Shown: positions 52,226-60,639 of the stretch, piece after piece | Layout: every line of letters starts with the position of its first letter | Position numbering within the stretch: the first letter of the stretch is position 1 | NCBI RefSeq assembly: GCF_016650695.1 | Contig: NZ_JAEKFH010000005.1 | Location: 186,001-250,000, forward strand | Length of the DNA stretch: 64,000 nt | Reading direction: 5' to 3' | From: Pseudomonas sp. TH41 | Lineage (GTDB): Bacteria > Pseudomonadota > Gammaproteobacteria > Pseudomonadales > Pseudomonadaceae | Made by a program: the position numbers and the translations under genes | Notes under the pieces: model-generated | What the model was told of the DNA's origin: nothing | Seen by the model: only the letters and a program-made list of their open reading frames with translations | Database searches by the model: none

Positions 52226-52777
52226 TTATTTTTTCAGGAACACTGCGACTGGACTGTCCTCGCGCAATGCGTGACAGGTATTGAGCAGCTTGCCCGTGGC
52301 GGTGCGATACGCCTCGACATCTTGCGCCGTGCGTGGCGCAACCATCGCCCGGGCCATGGGAATGGTCTGAAAAGCCGTCGTCGCTATCGGCAGCAACAAC
52401 TCGGTCAAATGCACACACCCGCCAATGCCGCCGAACAATTCTTTGATTCGGCGCGAAAACCCCGGCCCGACCCGCTCGCCGAGCAGCTTTTGATAAGCCG
52501 AGGCCGCGCCGCGACATTCGCTGGTCGGGACGTCCGGCATGCCCACCTGCACCTCACGCACGACGAAGTCATCGTCCAGCGTCAGGCGAATCAACATGCC
52601 GTGATAGGTCTGCCCCGCCGCGACCGTCCGCCCTTCAGCGAGGGTCACGGGGTGCGTCTTGCTGTCGCTTAATCGGCCTTCGATGTCCCACAACCCATCG
52701 GCACGCAAGTACCCCTGGCACTCGACCTTGCGCCGATGGATCAGGCGACGGCCCCACTCATCCACTTCATCGATCAT
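52226..52777 (-). CDS. DUF2889 protein
   Basis: A 183-residue cytoplasmic protein with the DUF2889 layout: RRLIHRRKVECQGYLRADGL with WDIEGRLSDSK, then MLIRLTLDDDFVVREVQVGM, and CRGAASAYQKLLGERVGPGF with GGCVHLTELL. The biochemical role is unknown. The ATG at 52777 overlaps the TGA of the upstream sulfatase gene as ATGA, so the pair is co-translated; this decides the start over one at 52810. The linkage to a sulfatase and fatty-acid catabolic genes suggests a role in the same pathway. Confidence 0.85.
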   Translation of the reverse strand: MIDEVDEWGRRLIHRRKVECQGYLRADGLWDIEGRLSDSKTHPVTLAEGRTVAAGQTYHGMLIRLTLDDDFVVREVQVGMPDVPTSECRGAASAYQKLLGERVGPGFSRRIKELFGGIGGCVHLTELLLPIATTAFQTIPMARAMVAPRTAQDVEAYRTATGKLLNTCHALREDSPVAVFLKK

Positions 52778-54552
52778 GATTTCGCCACGTTCTGGCGACG
52801 ACGGCGCCATACCAGCACACCCACCAGCGCCACGCTGATGGCAAGCACGGGCGGCGCGGCGGCCTTCAACTTTGGAATCACCACGTGTTTCAAGGCATAC
52901 ATCTGCCCCTGGTGCATGTAGTCATAACCGACGGGCATCGGCAGCACGCCGTTGGTGCGGGCATATTCGGCGTAGTCAGCCTGCATGCGCTGGAAACGCT
53001 CCGGCATCTGCTCCTGCAAGTCGACCACTTCACCGGGATCGGTGGCGATGTTGTAGAGGTGCCATTGTTCGTTGCCGACCGGTTTAAGGCTTTTCACCAG
53101 TTTGTAATCGCCCTTGAACAGGGCGGCGCTGCCCGAGAGCTCATAACCGATGGCCTGGTCTTCGGGGTGCACCCGCTCGGCACTCCCTTGCAGCACCGGC
53201 ACCAGACTGCTGCCGATCAAGGGTTCGACGACTTTGCCCTGGTAATGACCGTCGTGCGGTTTGACACCGGCCACGTCCAGCAACGTCGGGACAATGTCGG
53301 TGACGTGGGTGAATGTTTTGGAGATGTGATTAGCCTGAATGCCGCGCACACCTGAAACGATCAACGGCGTGCGCAACCCGCCTTCGCCTGCAAAGAACTT
53401 GTAGCCACTCAACGGTGATGCGGCCGCGCTGGCCCAACTTGGACCGATGCTGGTGAATGCGCCCTTGCTCCCCAACCGGTCGAGCTGACGGGTGTAGTTC
53501 ATTTCCAGCCACAACCGGATCGCAGGAATGGCGTAAGGGTCAGTGGGCTCACTGCCGTTGTCAGACAGAAACACAAACACCGTGTTGTCGTACTCGCCCG
53601 TCGCTTTGAGATGAGCGATCAGGCGACCGATCTCCCGGTCCATGGTTTCACCCATACCGGCATAGACTTCCATGCGTCGCGCTTCGTAGCGTTTTTCTTG
53701 CGCGTCCAATGCATTCCAGTCAGCGGTGCTGGCCATCGTCTGCATGCCGACACCCGCGGGAATCAGGCCCAGCTCAACGGCTCGATCACGACGGGCCTGG
53801 CGCAAGGCGGTCCAGCCTTCGTCATAGCGACCCCGGTATTTGTCGATGACGTCCTTGGGTGCCTGTACCGGAACGTGATTGGCCTGAAACCCCAGATAGG
53901 CGAAAAACGGTTTGCCGTCCTTGCGGTCGGCAGCGATGTAATCCATGGCTTTGTCGACGATAAAGGTCGACGAGTAATAGTCCTTCGGCAGGTGCGCTGG
54001 CTGACCGTTTTCGAACCAGGCGGCCTTGTCGTACAGCGGCGCATACGGACGCTCTTCCCAGTTGTCCGAGCCACTGTCAGCCTGGATGAATGAACGATCA
54101 AAACCACGGTTGCTGGGCAAGGTGTCGGGGGTTTTGCCCAAATGCCATTTGCCGGTGATGTAGGTGTGATAACCGCCGTCCCTGAGCAGGCTGGCAACGG
54201 TGATCGCACTATCGTTAAGCACGCCGCTGTAACCGGGTTTGCCCAGGTGCTCGTCGGGCATGGTTTCCGGCATGTTACCCACGCCGTTGCGGTGGTTATC
54301 GACGCCGGTCAGCAACATGGAGCGAGTGGGCGAGCACGAGGCCGTGACGTGGAAGTCTGAGAAGCGCACGCCCTCACGAGCCAGGGTGTCGATGTTCGGC
54401 GTGGCGATTTCGCTGCCAAAGGAGCCGACATCGCTGTAGCCCCAATCGTCGGCCACCAGTACCACGATGTTCGGGCGCTTGGGCGCCGCAAAACATTGAG
54501 TGCCAAACGCCAGGCAACACATCGCCAGAACAAGCGGTTTCAACGGGTTCAT
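52774..54552 (-). CDS. Type I (formylglycine) sulfatase with C-terminal membrane anchor
   Basis: A 592-residue sulfatase. The signal peptide ends near CFAAPKRP. NIVVLVADDWGYSDVG contributes metal-binding aspartates. The sulfatase signature SCSPTRSMLLTG places Cys73 for conversion to formylglycine. YHTYITGKWHLGK is the second signature. The C-terminus has a helix (AISVALVGVLVW) followed by RRRR, so the enzyme is probably held in the periplasm by a C-terminal anchor. It would hydrolyse aryl or alkyl sulfate esters. No sulfatase-maturation enzyme gene is visible nearby. It is coupled to the DUF2889 gene. Confidence 0.9.
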   Translation of the reverse strand: MNPLKPLVLAMCCLAFGTQCFAAPKRPNIVVLVADDWGYSDVGSFGSEIATPNIDTLAREGVRFSDFHVTASCSPTRSMLLTGVDNHRNGVGNMPETMPDEHLGKPGYSGVLNDSAITVASLLRDGGYHTYITGKWHLGKTPDTLPSNRGFDRSFIQADSGSDNWEERPYAPLYDKAAWFENGQPAHLPKDYYSSTFIVDKAMDYIAADRKDGKPFFAYLGFQANHVPVQAPKDVIDKYRGRYDEGWTALRQARRDRAVELGLIPAGVGMQTMASTADWNALDAQEKRYEARRMEVYAGMGETMDREIGRLIAHLKATGEYDNTVFVFLSDNGSEPTDPYAIPAIRLWLEMNYTRQLDRLGSKGAFTSIGPSWASAAASPLSGYKFFAGEGGLRTPLIVSGVRGIQANHISKTFTHVTDIVPTLLDVAGVKPHDGHYQGKVVEPLIGSSLVPVLQGSAERVHPEDQAIGYELSGSAALFKGDYKLVKSLKPVGNEQWHLYNIATDPGEVVDLQEQMPERFQRMQADYAEYARTNGVLPMPVGYDYMHQGQMYALKHVVIPKLKAAAPPVLAISVALVGVLVWRRRRQNVAKS

Positions 54553-54581
54553 TCACGGGTTCCTTTGCGCGGTGGTGAAGA

Positions 54582-54687
54582 TCAAAAGATCGCAGCCTGC
54601 GGCAGCTCCTACATTGATCGAGTGCATACAAAAAATCGCGGCGTACACACATCCCTGCAGGAGCTGCCGCAGGCTGCGATCTTTTGA
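54582..54687. repeat. REP doublet
   Basis: Arms of about 31 bases at 54582-54612 and 54657-54687 with loop tips CCTGCGG/CCGCAGG and one mismatch (TGTAGG versus TGCAGG). It separates the sulfatase start from the aldehyde dehydrogenase stop. Confidence 0.88.
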
Positions 54688-54698
54688 CTTTGCGAGGT

Positions 54699-56168
54699 TC
54701 AAGGTTTCAACAGAGCACCTATCACCCGTCGAAACAGCCTGCCGTAAGGCGGTCGCAACACGCCCATAACATCCCATCGCGGCGGCATGAACACCGAACG
54801 TTCGAGGCTGAACGCCTTGAATCCATACCCGCCACGATAACGACCAAACCCGGAATGACCGCAGCCACCAAAGGGCAAATCGGTCTGGAACAGGTGCTGC
54901 ATCACTTCGTTGATACACGCGCCTCCCGAATGGGTACGTTCCAGTACATGCTTAGCCTCGCAGCGGTCGTCACCGAAGTAATACAGCGCCAGTGGCCGTG
55001 CATGCGCATTGATGTAGTCGAGCGCTTCATTGATATGGCGATAGCCGCGGATCGGCAGCAACGGGCCGAACACTTCCTCTTGCATCGCCAGTGTCGTGTC
55101 CGGCGGATCAACCAGCAGCGTCGGAGCGATCTTGCGCGAAGCGCTCAGGTCTTCGTTGGCCGGGTTGACCTCGATGACGCGAACACCCTGCTCCCGAGCG
55201 TCTCGCACACAGGCTTGCATCCGTTGGTATTGCCCCGGCGTTGCCATGGCCGTGTAGTCCGGATTGTTCAGCAGCGTCGGGAACATGCGCCGCAGTTCAA
55301 CCTGCATGCAGCTCAACAGGCGCTCACGGTCATCCTCGTGCACCAGCACATAATCCGGCGCGATGCAGGCCTGTCCGGCGCTGACGCCCTTCCCGCCCCA
55401 GATGCGCCTGGCGGCGTTTTCCAGGTCAGCGCCGCGACCGATAATGGTCGGCGACTTACCGCCCAGTTCGAGGGTCAACGGCGTCAAGTGTTGCGCCGCC
55501 GCACGCATCACCAAGCGCCCGACGCGTGGGCTGCCGGTAAACACCAGGTGATCCAGCGGCAGGGCGGAGAATGCCGCGCCCAGGTCGGCACCGCCGATAA
55601 AGGCCGCCACCTCGGTTTCTTCAAACTGTTCGGCCAGCAGCTTAATCAACAGGCCTGCCGTTTCCGGTGACTGATCGGAGAACAGGATAATGGCGCGGTT
55701 GCCGGCCGCCAGCGCTTCGGCGAGCGGTCCCAGCGCGATGGCGATGGGAAAATTCCACGGTGAAATAATGCCGATCGTACCCAGCGGCTGGAAATGTATC
55801 GCCGCCCTGGCACCCAGCCAGCCACTGCCCAACTCGGCGCGCCGACGTTCCGGGCGCATCCAGCGACGCACATGGTCACGCGCGTATTTGAGCCCCTGGA
55901 CGGGCAGCAGGACATCGGCCAACAGCGACTGGTCATGACTGCGCCAGGTAAAGTCGCGGGACAATGCCTCGCACAGTCGCTGCTGGTTATTTAGCAACAG
56001 ATTGATGACTCGGTTGATCCGCTCAATGCGCAATTCGGCCGAAGGTGGCCCCTCCGATAAAGAGGCGGCTTGCTGGAGAGCGAGAACAGCCGCTACCCGC
56101 CCGGAGGCCGACAAGGCCTCCGCTTGCGCATCGTCATTCAGGGGAAGGTCATACAGCGACGAGTGCAT
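54699..56168 (-). CDS. Aldehyde dehydrogenase, coniferyl-aldehyde-dehydrogenase-like
   Basis: A 489-residue NAD(P)-dependent aldehyde dehydrogenase. Motifs are GTIGIISPWNFPIAI, FTGSPRVG, LELGGKSPTII with the general base Glu234, and GVSAGQACIAPDYVL with the nucleophile Cys268. The short N-terminus and C-terminal hydrophobic end resemble coniferyl aldehyde (CalB) and fatty aldehyde dehydrogenases, which lack the tetrameric tail. The ATG at 56168 follows GGATCACGACC, ten bases after the alkylsulfatase stop, indicating an operon. It would oxidise the aldehyde produced from the desulfated alcohol. Confidence 0.9.
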   Translation of the reverse strand: MHSSLYDLPLNDDAQAEALSASGRVAAVLALQQAASLSEGPPSAELRIERINRVINLLLNNQQRLCEALSRDFTWRSHDQSLLADVLLPVQGLKYARDHVRRWMRPERRRAELGSGWLGARAAIHFQPLGTIGIISPWNFPIAIALGPLAEALAAGNRAIILFSDQSPETAGLLIKLLAEQFEETEVAAFIGGADLGAAFSALPLDHLVFTGSPRVGRLVMRAAAQHLTPLTLELGGKSPTIIGRGADLENAARRIWGGKGVSAGQACIAPDYVLVHEDDRERLLSCMQVELRRMFPTLLNNPDYTAMATPGQYQRMQACVRDAREQGVRVIEVNPANEDLSASRKIAPTLLVDPPDTTLAMQEEVFGPLLPIRGYRHINEALDYINAHARPLALYYFGDDRCEAKHVLERTHSGGACINEVMQHLFQTDLPFGGCGHSGFGRYRGGYGFKAFSLERSVFMPPRWDVMGVLRPPYGRLFRRVIGALLKP

Positions 56169-56178
56169 GGTCGTGATC

Positions 56179-58230
56179 CTATTTTGCAGGCGCATTGGGC
56201 CCGATCAGCTCAAAGTCCGGAGAGAATTTGTCCAGCGAGCCAAGCACGTCATAGACCGCTATTTTGCTGCCATCGATCTTCAGGTCGCCCTTGAACACCG
56301 CCTCAATCGGCGACACTTTCTCCGCCAGAATGGCGTTGAGCGTCTCGCGCGTCAGGGTAATCGTGGCATCGGCCTTGTCGGCGTTGTAATCGGCGACATA
56401 GGTCAACGCCGAGTTCTCAAGGTTGAGCATGTAACGCTTACCCGAGGTGCCGATGTCCGTGAAATTCCAGTTCAGGACAATGTGTTTGCCCTCGACATCC
56501 GGCGCCTTCAGGCGCACACCCAGGTAATCGAAGATATTGTCGATGGTCAGTGCCCGAAGCATGTCGGGGCTGGCTGTGCGCAGCGGTGAAGCGATTTTCT
56601 TGCCCGCGCTTCGCTGCTCCATCGCAGACGCCAGATAACTGTTGCGCTCGACAGCCGACTCGGCCTGGTAACCCAACTGCTCCAGGGCATCGGCCGACAG
56701 CTCGCGTGCCGCGGTGTTGTTGGGTTCGGCGTAAACCAAATGGCTCATGGCTTGTGCCACCCAACGGTACTCACCATTGGCAAAATCAGTCCGCGCATGG
56801 GCCAGAACCGCATCGGCACCGCCGCCATACTCAACGAATTTCTTGCCGTAATCACCGTCGGACAACGCATCCAGATTGGCCGGATTAGCGTCATACCACC
56901 CCATGTATTGCTGATACACCGCCTTGGAATTGCGCTGCACCGAACCGTAGAAACCATGGGTAAACGTTTCACTGGCCAGACTCGCCGGGACGTGGTCGCG
57001 CATGTATTCGGCAATCTCGACCGGCTTGTAACCCTTGTTGATCAGCCGCAATGATTGGTCGTGCAGCCACTTGTACATGTCCCGTTGCTTGGACAAATAG
57101 TTGACCACGCGCTCATGCCCGAACACCGGCCAGCCGTGCTGCCCCACCAGGATGTCGGAACCTGGAGCGAACTGATGCAGCGCCTCGTTGAGGTATTTCG
57201 ACCACGCCAGGCCATCACGGATGGTCGCTCCGCGCAACGTCAGCAACTGGTGCTGAGTGGGCAGTGCCAGTTCACCGGTATCGAGCACCTTGAACTGCGG
57301 GAAGTAATGGATGAACTCCGCCGGCGCCTCGGTACCCGGGGCGAGCATGTTGACGATCTCAACGCCATCGATGGTCAGTGTCTGCACCGGCTGACTGAGT
57401 TCGATAGTCGGCGCAATCATGGTGATGGTGCCATTGGACAATGCCTTGGCCCCACCGAGGTCAATCTGGCCTTGAGCGCTGCGAGGCAAGGTCGTCCCGA
57501 ACTGGTACTCGGCGCGTCGACTCATGGCGTTGCCAGCCATCACGTTCTCGGCGACCGCCGTCTCCATGAATCCTGCCGGGGCAATGATCTGCACCTTGCC
57601 CGCTTTCACATCCTCTTCATCGACGATGCCGCGAATGCCCGCAAAGTGATCGACATGGCTGTGGTTGTAGAACACTGCCACCACCGGTTTTCTCGGCCGA
57701 TGCTGGTAATACAGTTCAAGTGAGGCATGCGCCACTTCAGTGGCCAGATTGCAGTCAATAATGATCAGGCCGGTCTTGCCTTCAATGATGGTCATATTGG
57801 TCAGGTCGAGGCCGCGCACCTGATAAAAACCGTCGGTAACCTTGAACAGCCCGTTGGACATGCTTTTGCGCGCTTGCTGCCACAGACTCGGATTGACCGT
57901 GGCCGGCGCATCAGCGCTGCCAAGGAATTCGTAGCCTTTGAGGCTGTACACCAGATGACCATCGGCCGCCGTGGTTTCGGCGTCGGGGATGCTGGCAATG
58001 AACCCGCGCTGGATGTCGGCCTCCACATCGGGATCCACCGCCGGCATGGTGTGCGCCGTGGTGGCGTTGACCGCGATAGTCGCCGCTGTCGCGGCTTTCT
58101 GGCCGCCCTGGCCAGCGATGTTTTCGACCGCTTGCCAATGGACGCCAGTTTGACCTCGCGACCACTGAATCGCCCCGACAATGCTGGCGGCCAACACTGA
58201 CACCGTCAGCACTACACGGATTTTTTTCAT
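56179..58230 (-). CDS. SdsA1-type alkylsulfatase (metallo-beta-lactamase fold)
   Basis: A 683-residue exported enzyme. Signal peptide MKKIRVVLTVSVLAASIVGA is followed by a metallo-beta-lactamase domain with FYNHSHVDHFAG (His190, His192, Asp194, His195). A helical dimerisation region and a C-terminal SCP2-like domain, including AILAEKVSPIEAVFKGDLKI, complete the SdsA1 plan. SdsA1 enzymes are zinc-dependent and hydrolyse primary alkyl sulfates such as dodecyl sulfate to the alcohol and sulfate. The mature N-terminus has an Ala/Thr-rich linker (about residues 45-65). It heads an operon with the aldehyde dehydrogenase. Confidence 0.93.
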   Translation of the reverse strand: MKKIRVVLTVSVLAASIVGAIQWSRGQTGVHWQAVENIAGQGGQKAATAATIAVNATTAHTMPAVDPDVEADIQRGFIASIPDAETTAADGHLVYSLKGYEFLGSADAPATVNPSLWQQARKSMSNGLFKVTDGFYQVRGLDLTNMTIIEGKTGLIIIDCNLATEVAHASLELYYQHRPRKPVVAVFYNHSHVDHFAGIRGIVDEEDVKAGKVQIIAPAGFMETAVAENVMAGNAMSRRAEYQFGTTLPRSAQGQIDLGGAKALSNGTITMIAPTIELSQPVQTLTIDGVEIVNMLAPGTEAPAEFIHYFPQFKVLDTGELALPTQHQLLTLRGATIRDGLAWSKYLNEALHQFAPGSDILVGQHGWPVFGHERVVNYLSKQRDMYKWLHDQSLRLINKGYKPVEIAEYMRDHVPASLASETFTHGFYGSVQRNSKAVYQQYMGWYDANPANLDALSDGDYGKKFVEYGGGADAVLAHARTDFANGEYRWVAQAMSHLVYAEPNNTAARELSADALEQLGYQAESAVERNSYLASAMEQRSAGKKIASPLRTASPDMLRALTIDNIFDYLGVRLKAPDVEGKHIVLNWNFTDIGTSGKRYMLNLENSALTYVADYNADKADATITLTRETLNAILAEKVSPIEAVFKGDLKIDGSKIAVYDVLGSLDKFSPDFELIGPNAPAK

Positions 58231-58338
58231 CGCACGGTCTCTCTCTCGTTGTTATTCGAATGCCGTCGATGGTGCAAGCAAGTGCGCCCGGGTTGCTGGT
58301 CTTCTCGATCAATTCGTCTGTCTTCGCAGGCACGCAAC

Positions 58339-58421
58339 CTGTAGGAGCTGCCGAAGGCTGCGATCTTTTGATCTTGATCTTTTTAACATCAAAAGATCGC
58401 AGCCTTCGGCAGCTCCTACAG
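58339..58421. repeat. REP doublet
   Basis: Perfect 34-base arms at 58339-58372 and 58388-58421 with loop-tip variant CCGAAGG/CCTTCGG and a 15-base spacer. It lies in the divergent spacer between the alkylsulfatase and crotonase genes. Confidence 0.93.
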
Positions 58422-58568
58422 GGATTTCCAGGTGGCTAGTGCCTGCGCTGTATTCCTCCCCTGCGGACCACCGCTTTCGTTGCAATGACCTGCGCGGCGT
58501 TGGGCAGCCTTCCTACTATCGGCCCCATCAACAACGCCAACAGAGCGCTAACAATAAGGGGAGTTGTC

Positions 58569-59354
58569 ATGAGTGAAGATGTCTTGCTGTATGAAATCGT
58601 TGGCCCGGTGGCACGCCTGACGCTCAATCGGCCCCGCGCCATGAACGCGCTGAACCTGGCGACCCTCGCCGAACTCGAACGCTGCCTCAACGACATCGCG
58701 AGCAATGATGAGTTGCGTGTGGTGATCCTCACCGGCAATGGCCCTGCCTTCTGTGCCGGTGCCGACCTGAAGGAAGTGCTGGCCGGCAGCAGCCTGCCCG
58801 CCGGCGAAGCCGATTTTCTCGACCGCGCCAATCAAGTCTTCGGTCAATTACGCAACTTCCCCAAACCGGTGATCGCCGCCCTCAACGGCGTGACCATGGC
58901 CGGCGGCCTGGAACTGGCCATGTGCGCCGACATCGTGGTCGCAGCGCAAACCGCCACCCTCGCCGACGCCCACGCCAACTTCGGCGTCTACCCCGGCGCT
59001 GGCGGCGCAGCCGTCCTGCCACGCCTGATTCCGTTGAACATGGCGATGTACTTGCTGATGACCGGCAAATCCTTGTCGGCGACGGAGATGAAAGTCTACG
59101 GCCTGGTGTGCGAAGTCCATGCCGATGACGAACTGGCCAATGCCGCCCTCGCCCTGGCCAACCAGATCGCCAAAAAAAGCCCAATTGCCCTGCGCCGCAT
59201 GAAAGAAGTAGCCCGCGCCTCCTCCGACAAGTCCCGCGACGACGCCTTGCAACACGAGCAAGTGATGTTGCGCCAACACCTGCGCACCGCCGATTTCCAG
59301 GAAGGCTTGCAGGCCTTTGGCGAAAAACGCGCACCGAACTTCAAGGGCCGCTAG
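58569..59354 (+). CDS. Crotonase-family protein (enoyl-CoA hydratase/isomerase-like)
   Basis: A 261-residue crotonase. AFCAGADLKEV and VTMAGGLELAMCADIVV form the oxyanion-hole region; Glu115 in GGLELA corresponds to Glu144 of the rat mitochondrial hydratase. The second catalytic glutamate (Glu164 in rat) aligns with His135 in LADAHANFGVYPGAGG. That substitution argues against a standard hydratase, and the reaction could be isomerisation, retro-aldol or hydration with altered chemistry. The ATG at 58569 follows AAGGGGAGTTGTC. It heads the plus-strand beta-oxidation run, with the thiolase gene 27 bases downstream. Confidence 0.88.
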   Translation: MSEDVLLYEIVGPVARLTLNRPRAMNALNLATLAELERCLNDIASNDELRVVILTGNGPAFCAGADLKEVLAGSSLPAGEADFLDRANQVFGQLRNFPKPVIAALNGVTMAGGLELAMCADIVVAAQTATLADAHANFGVYPGAGGAAVLPRLIPLNMAMYLLMTGKSLSATEMKVYGLVCEVHADDELANAALALANQIAKKSPIALRRMKEVARASSDKSRDDALQHEQVMLRQHLRTADFQEGLQAFGEKRAPNFKGR

Positions 59355-59381
59355 GCCACAACGGATCATCAGGAACAGACA

Positions 59382-60629
59382 ATGAACGATATCTACGTAG
59401 TAGGCGTTGGCATGACGCCGTTTGGGCGGTTGCTGGAGCGCAGCGTCTACGACATGGTCGCCGAAGCCGTCGGCCTGGCGTTGGAGGATGCCGGCGCCAC
59501 CAGCGCTGACGTCGGTTCGGTGTATTACAGCACCATGACCAATGGCATGTTGCAGGGTCAGACCGGCATTCCGGGTCCGATCGCCATGCGCCGCATCGGC
59601 ATCGAAGGCGTGCCGGTGTTCTCCGTGGAGAACGCCTGCGCCTCCGGTTCTTCGGCGTTCAACCTCGCTACGCTGGCGTTGCGTGCAGGTCAGTGCGACA
59701 TCGCCCTGGCGGTCGGCGCCGAGAAAATGAACATCCCCGACAAGGCCAAGATGTTCGCCGTGTTCGATGGTGGCTGGGACGTGTCGACGGTCGAGCAGAA
59801 CAAGCAGACCCTGCTGGCCATGGGCGAAGGCATCGTGCCGCCGCCGGGCACCGTTTCTGAGCGCCCTTACAGCGTGTTCATGGACGTTTATGCCGCGATT
59901 TGCCGTAACCACATGCTGCGTTATGGCACCACTCAACGGCAGATTGCTGCCGTTGCGGCGAAGAACCACCAGCACTCGGTGCACAACCCGCTCTCACAAT
60001 TCCAGCAAGCCTTCAGCATTGAAGAAGTGCTGGCCTCGCCTCCGATCTGCTACCCGCTGACCACCCTCATGTGCTCGCCGATCAGTGACGGCGCGGCGGC
60101 TGTGTTGCTGTGCAACGCCGATGGCCTGAAGCGATTGAAAAATGCCGGCGGCCGCGCCGTGCGCGTGCTGGCCAGCGTGGTGCAAACCGGGACCAATCGT
60201 GGCCTGGATGAACCGGAAAAAATCGTCGCGCACCTCGCTGCGAAAAAAGCCTATGCGCAGGCCGGCATCAACCCGTCCGACGTCAACGTCGCGGAAGTCC
60301 ATGACGCCTCGGCCATCGGTGAAATCCTCAACGCCGAATCGCTGATGCTGGTGCCGTTCGGCGAAGGCGGCCCGGCCGCCGAACGCGGTGACTTCACCGT
60401 CGGCGGCCGCATGCCAATCAACCCGTCCGGCGGCCTCGAATCCAAGGGCCACCCGATTGGTGCCACGGGCCTGGGGCAAATCCATGAACTGGTCACGCAA
60501 CTGCGTGGCGAAGCCGGCAAGCGCCAGGTCGATGGCGCGCGAATCGCCATTCAGGAAAACGGCGGCGGCCTGTTCGGCATCGAAGAAGCCGTGGTCGCCG
60601 TCAACATTCTCGCCAATAAAAACATTTAA
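59382..60629 (+). CDS. Thiolase, SCP-x/lipid-transfer-type
   Basis: A 415-residue thiolase-fold protein. VENACASGSSAFNLA bears the nucleophile Cys86. The C-terminal half has EVHDASAIGEILNAE, NPSGGLESKGHPIGATG with the conserved His, and ENGGGLFGIEEA. The HDA element and lack of the usual C-terminal CxGGG-type cysteine put it with the SCP2/lipid-transfer-like thiolases, which act on branched or sterol-side-chain acyl-CoAs. It is 10 bases upstream of the acyl-CoA dehydrogenase gene, in the same operon. Confidence 0.88.
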   Translation: MNDIYVVGVGMTPFGRLLERSVYDMVAEAVGLALEDAGATSADVGSVYYSTMTNGMLQGQTGIPGPIAMRRIGIEGVPVFSVENACASGSSAFNLATLALRAGQCDIALAVGAEKMNIPDKAKMFAVFDGGWDVSTVEQNKQTLLAMGEGIVPPPGTVSERPYSVFMDVYAAICRNHMLRYGTTQRQIAAVAAKNHQHSVHNPLSQFQQAFSIEEVLASPPICYPLTTLMCSPISDGAAAVLLCNADGLKRLKNAGGRAVRVLASVVQTGTNRGLDEPEKIVAHLAAKKAYAQAGINPSDVNVAEVHDASAIGEILNAESLMLVPFGEGGPAAERGDFTVGGRMPINPSGGLESKGHPIGATGLGQIHELVTQLRGEAGKRQVDGARIAIQENGGGLFGIEEAVVAVNILANKNI

Positions 60630-60639
60630 GGAGCCCCTC

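Noticed and set aside
50949..52517. A 522-codon antisense frame over the racemase-type gene
   Set aside because: It crosses the third-family inverted repeat and opposes a gene with clear catalytic motifs.
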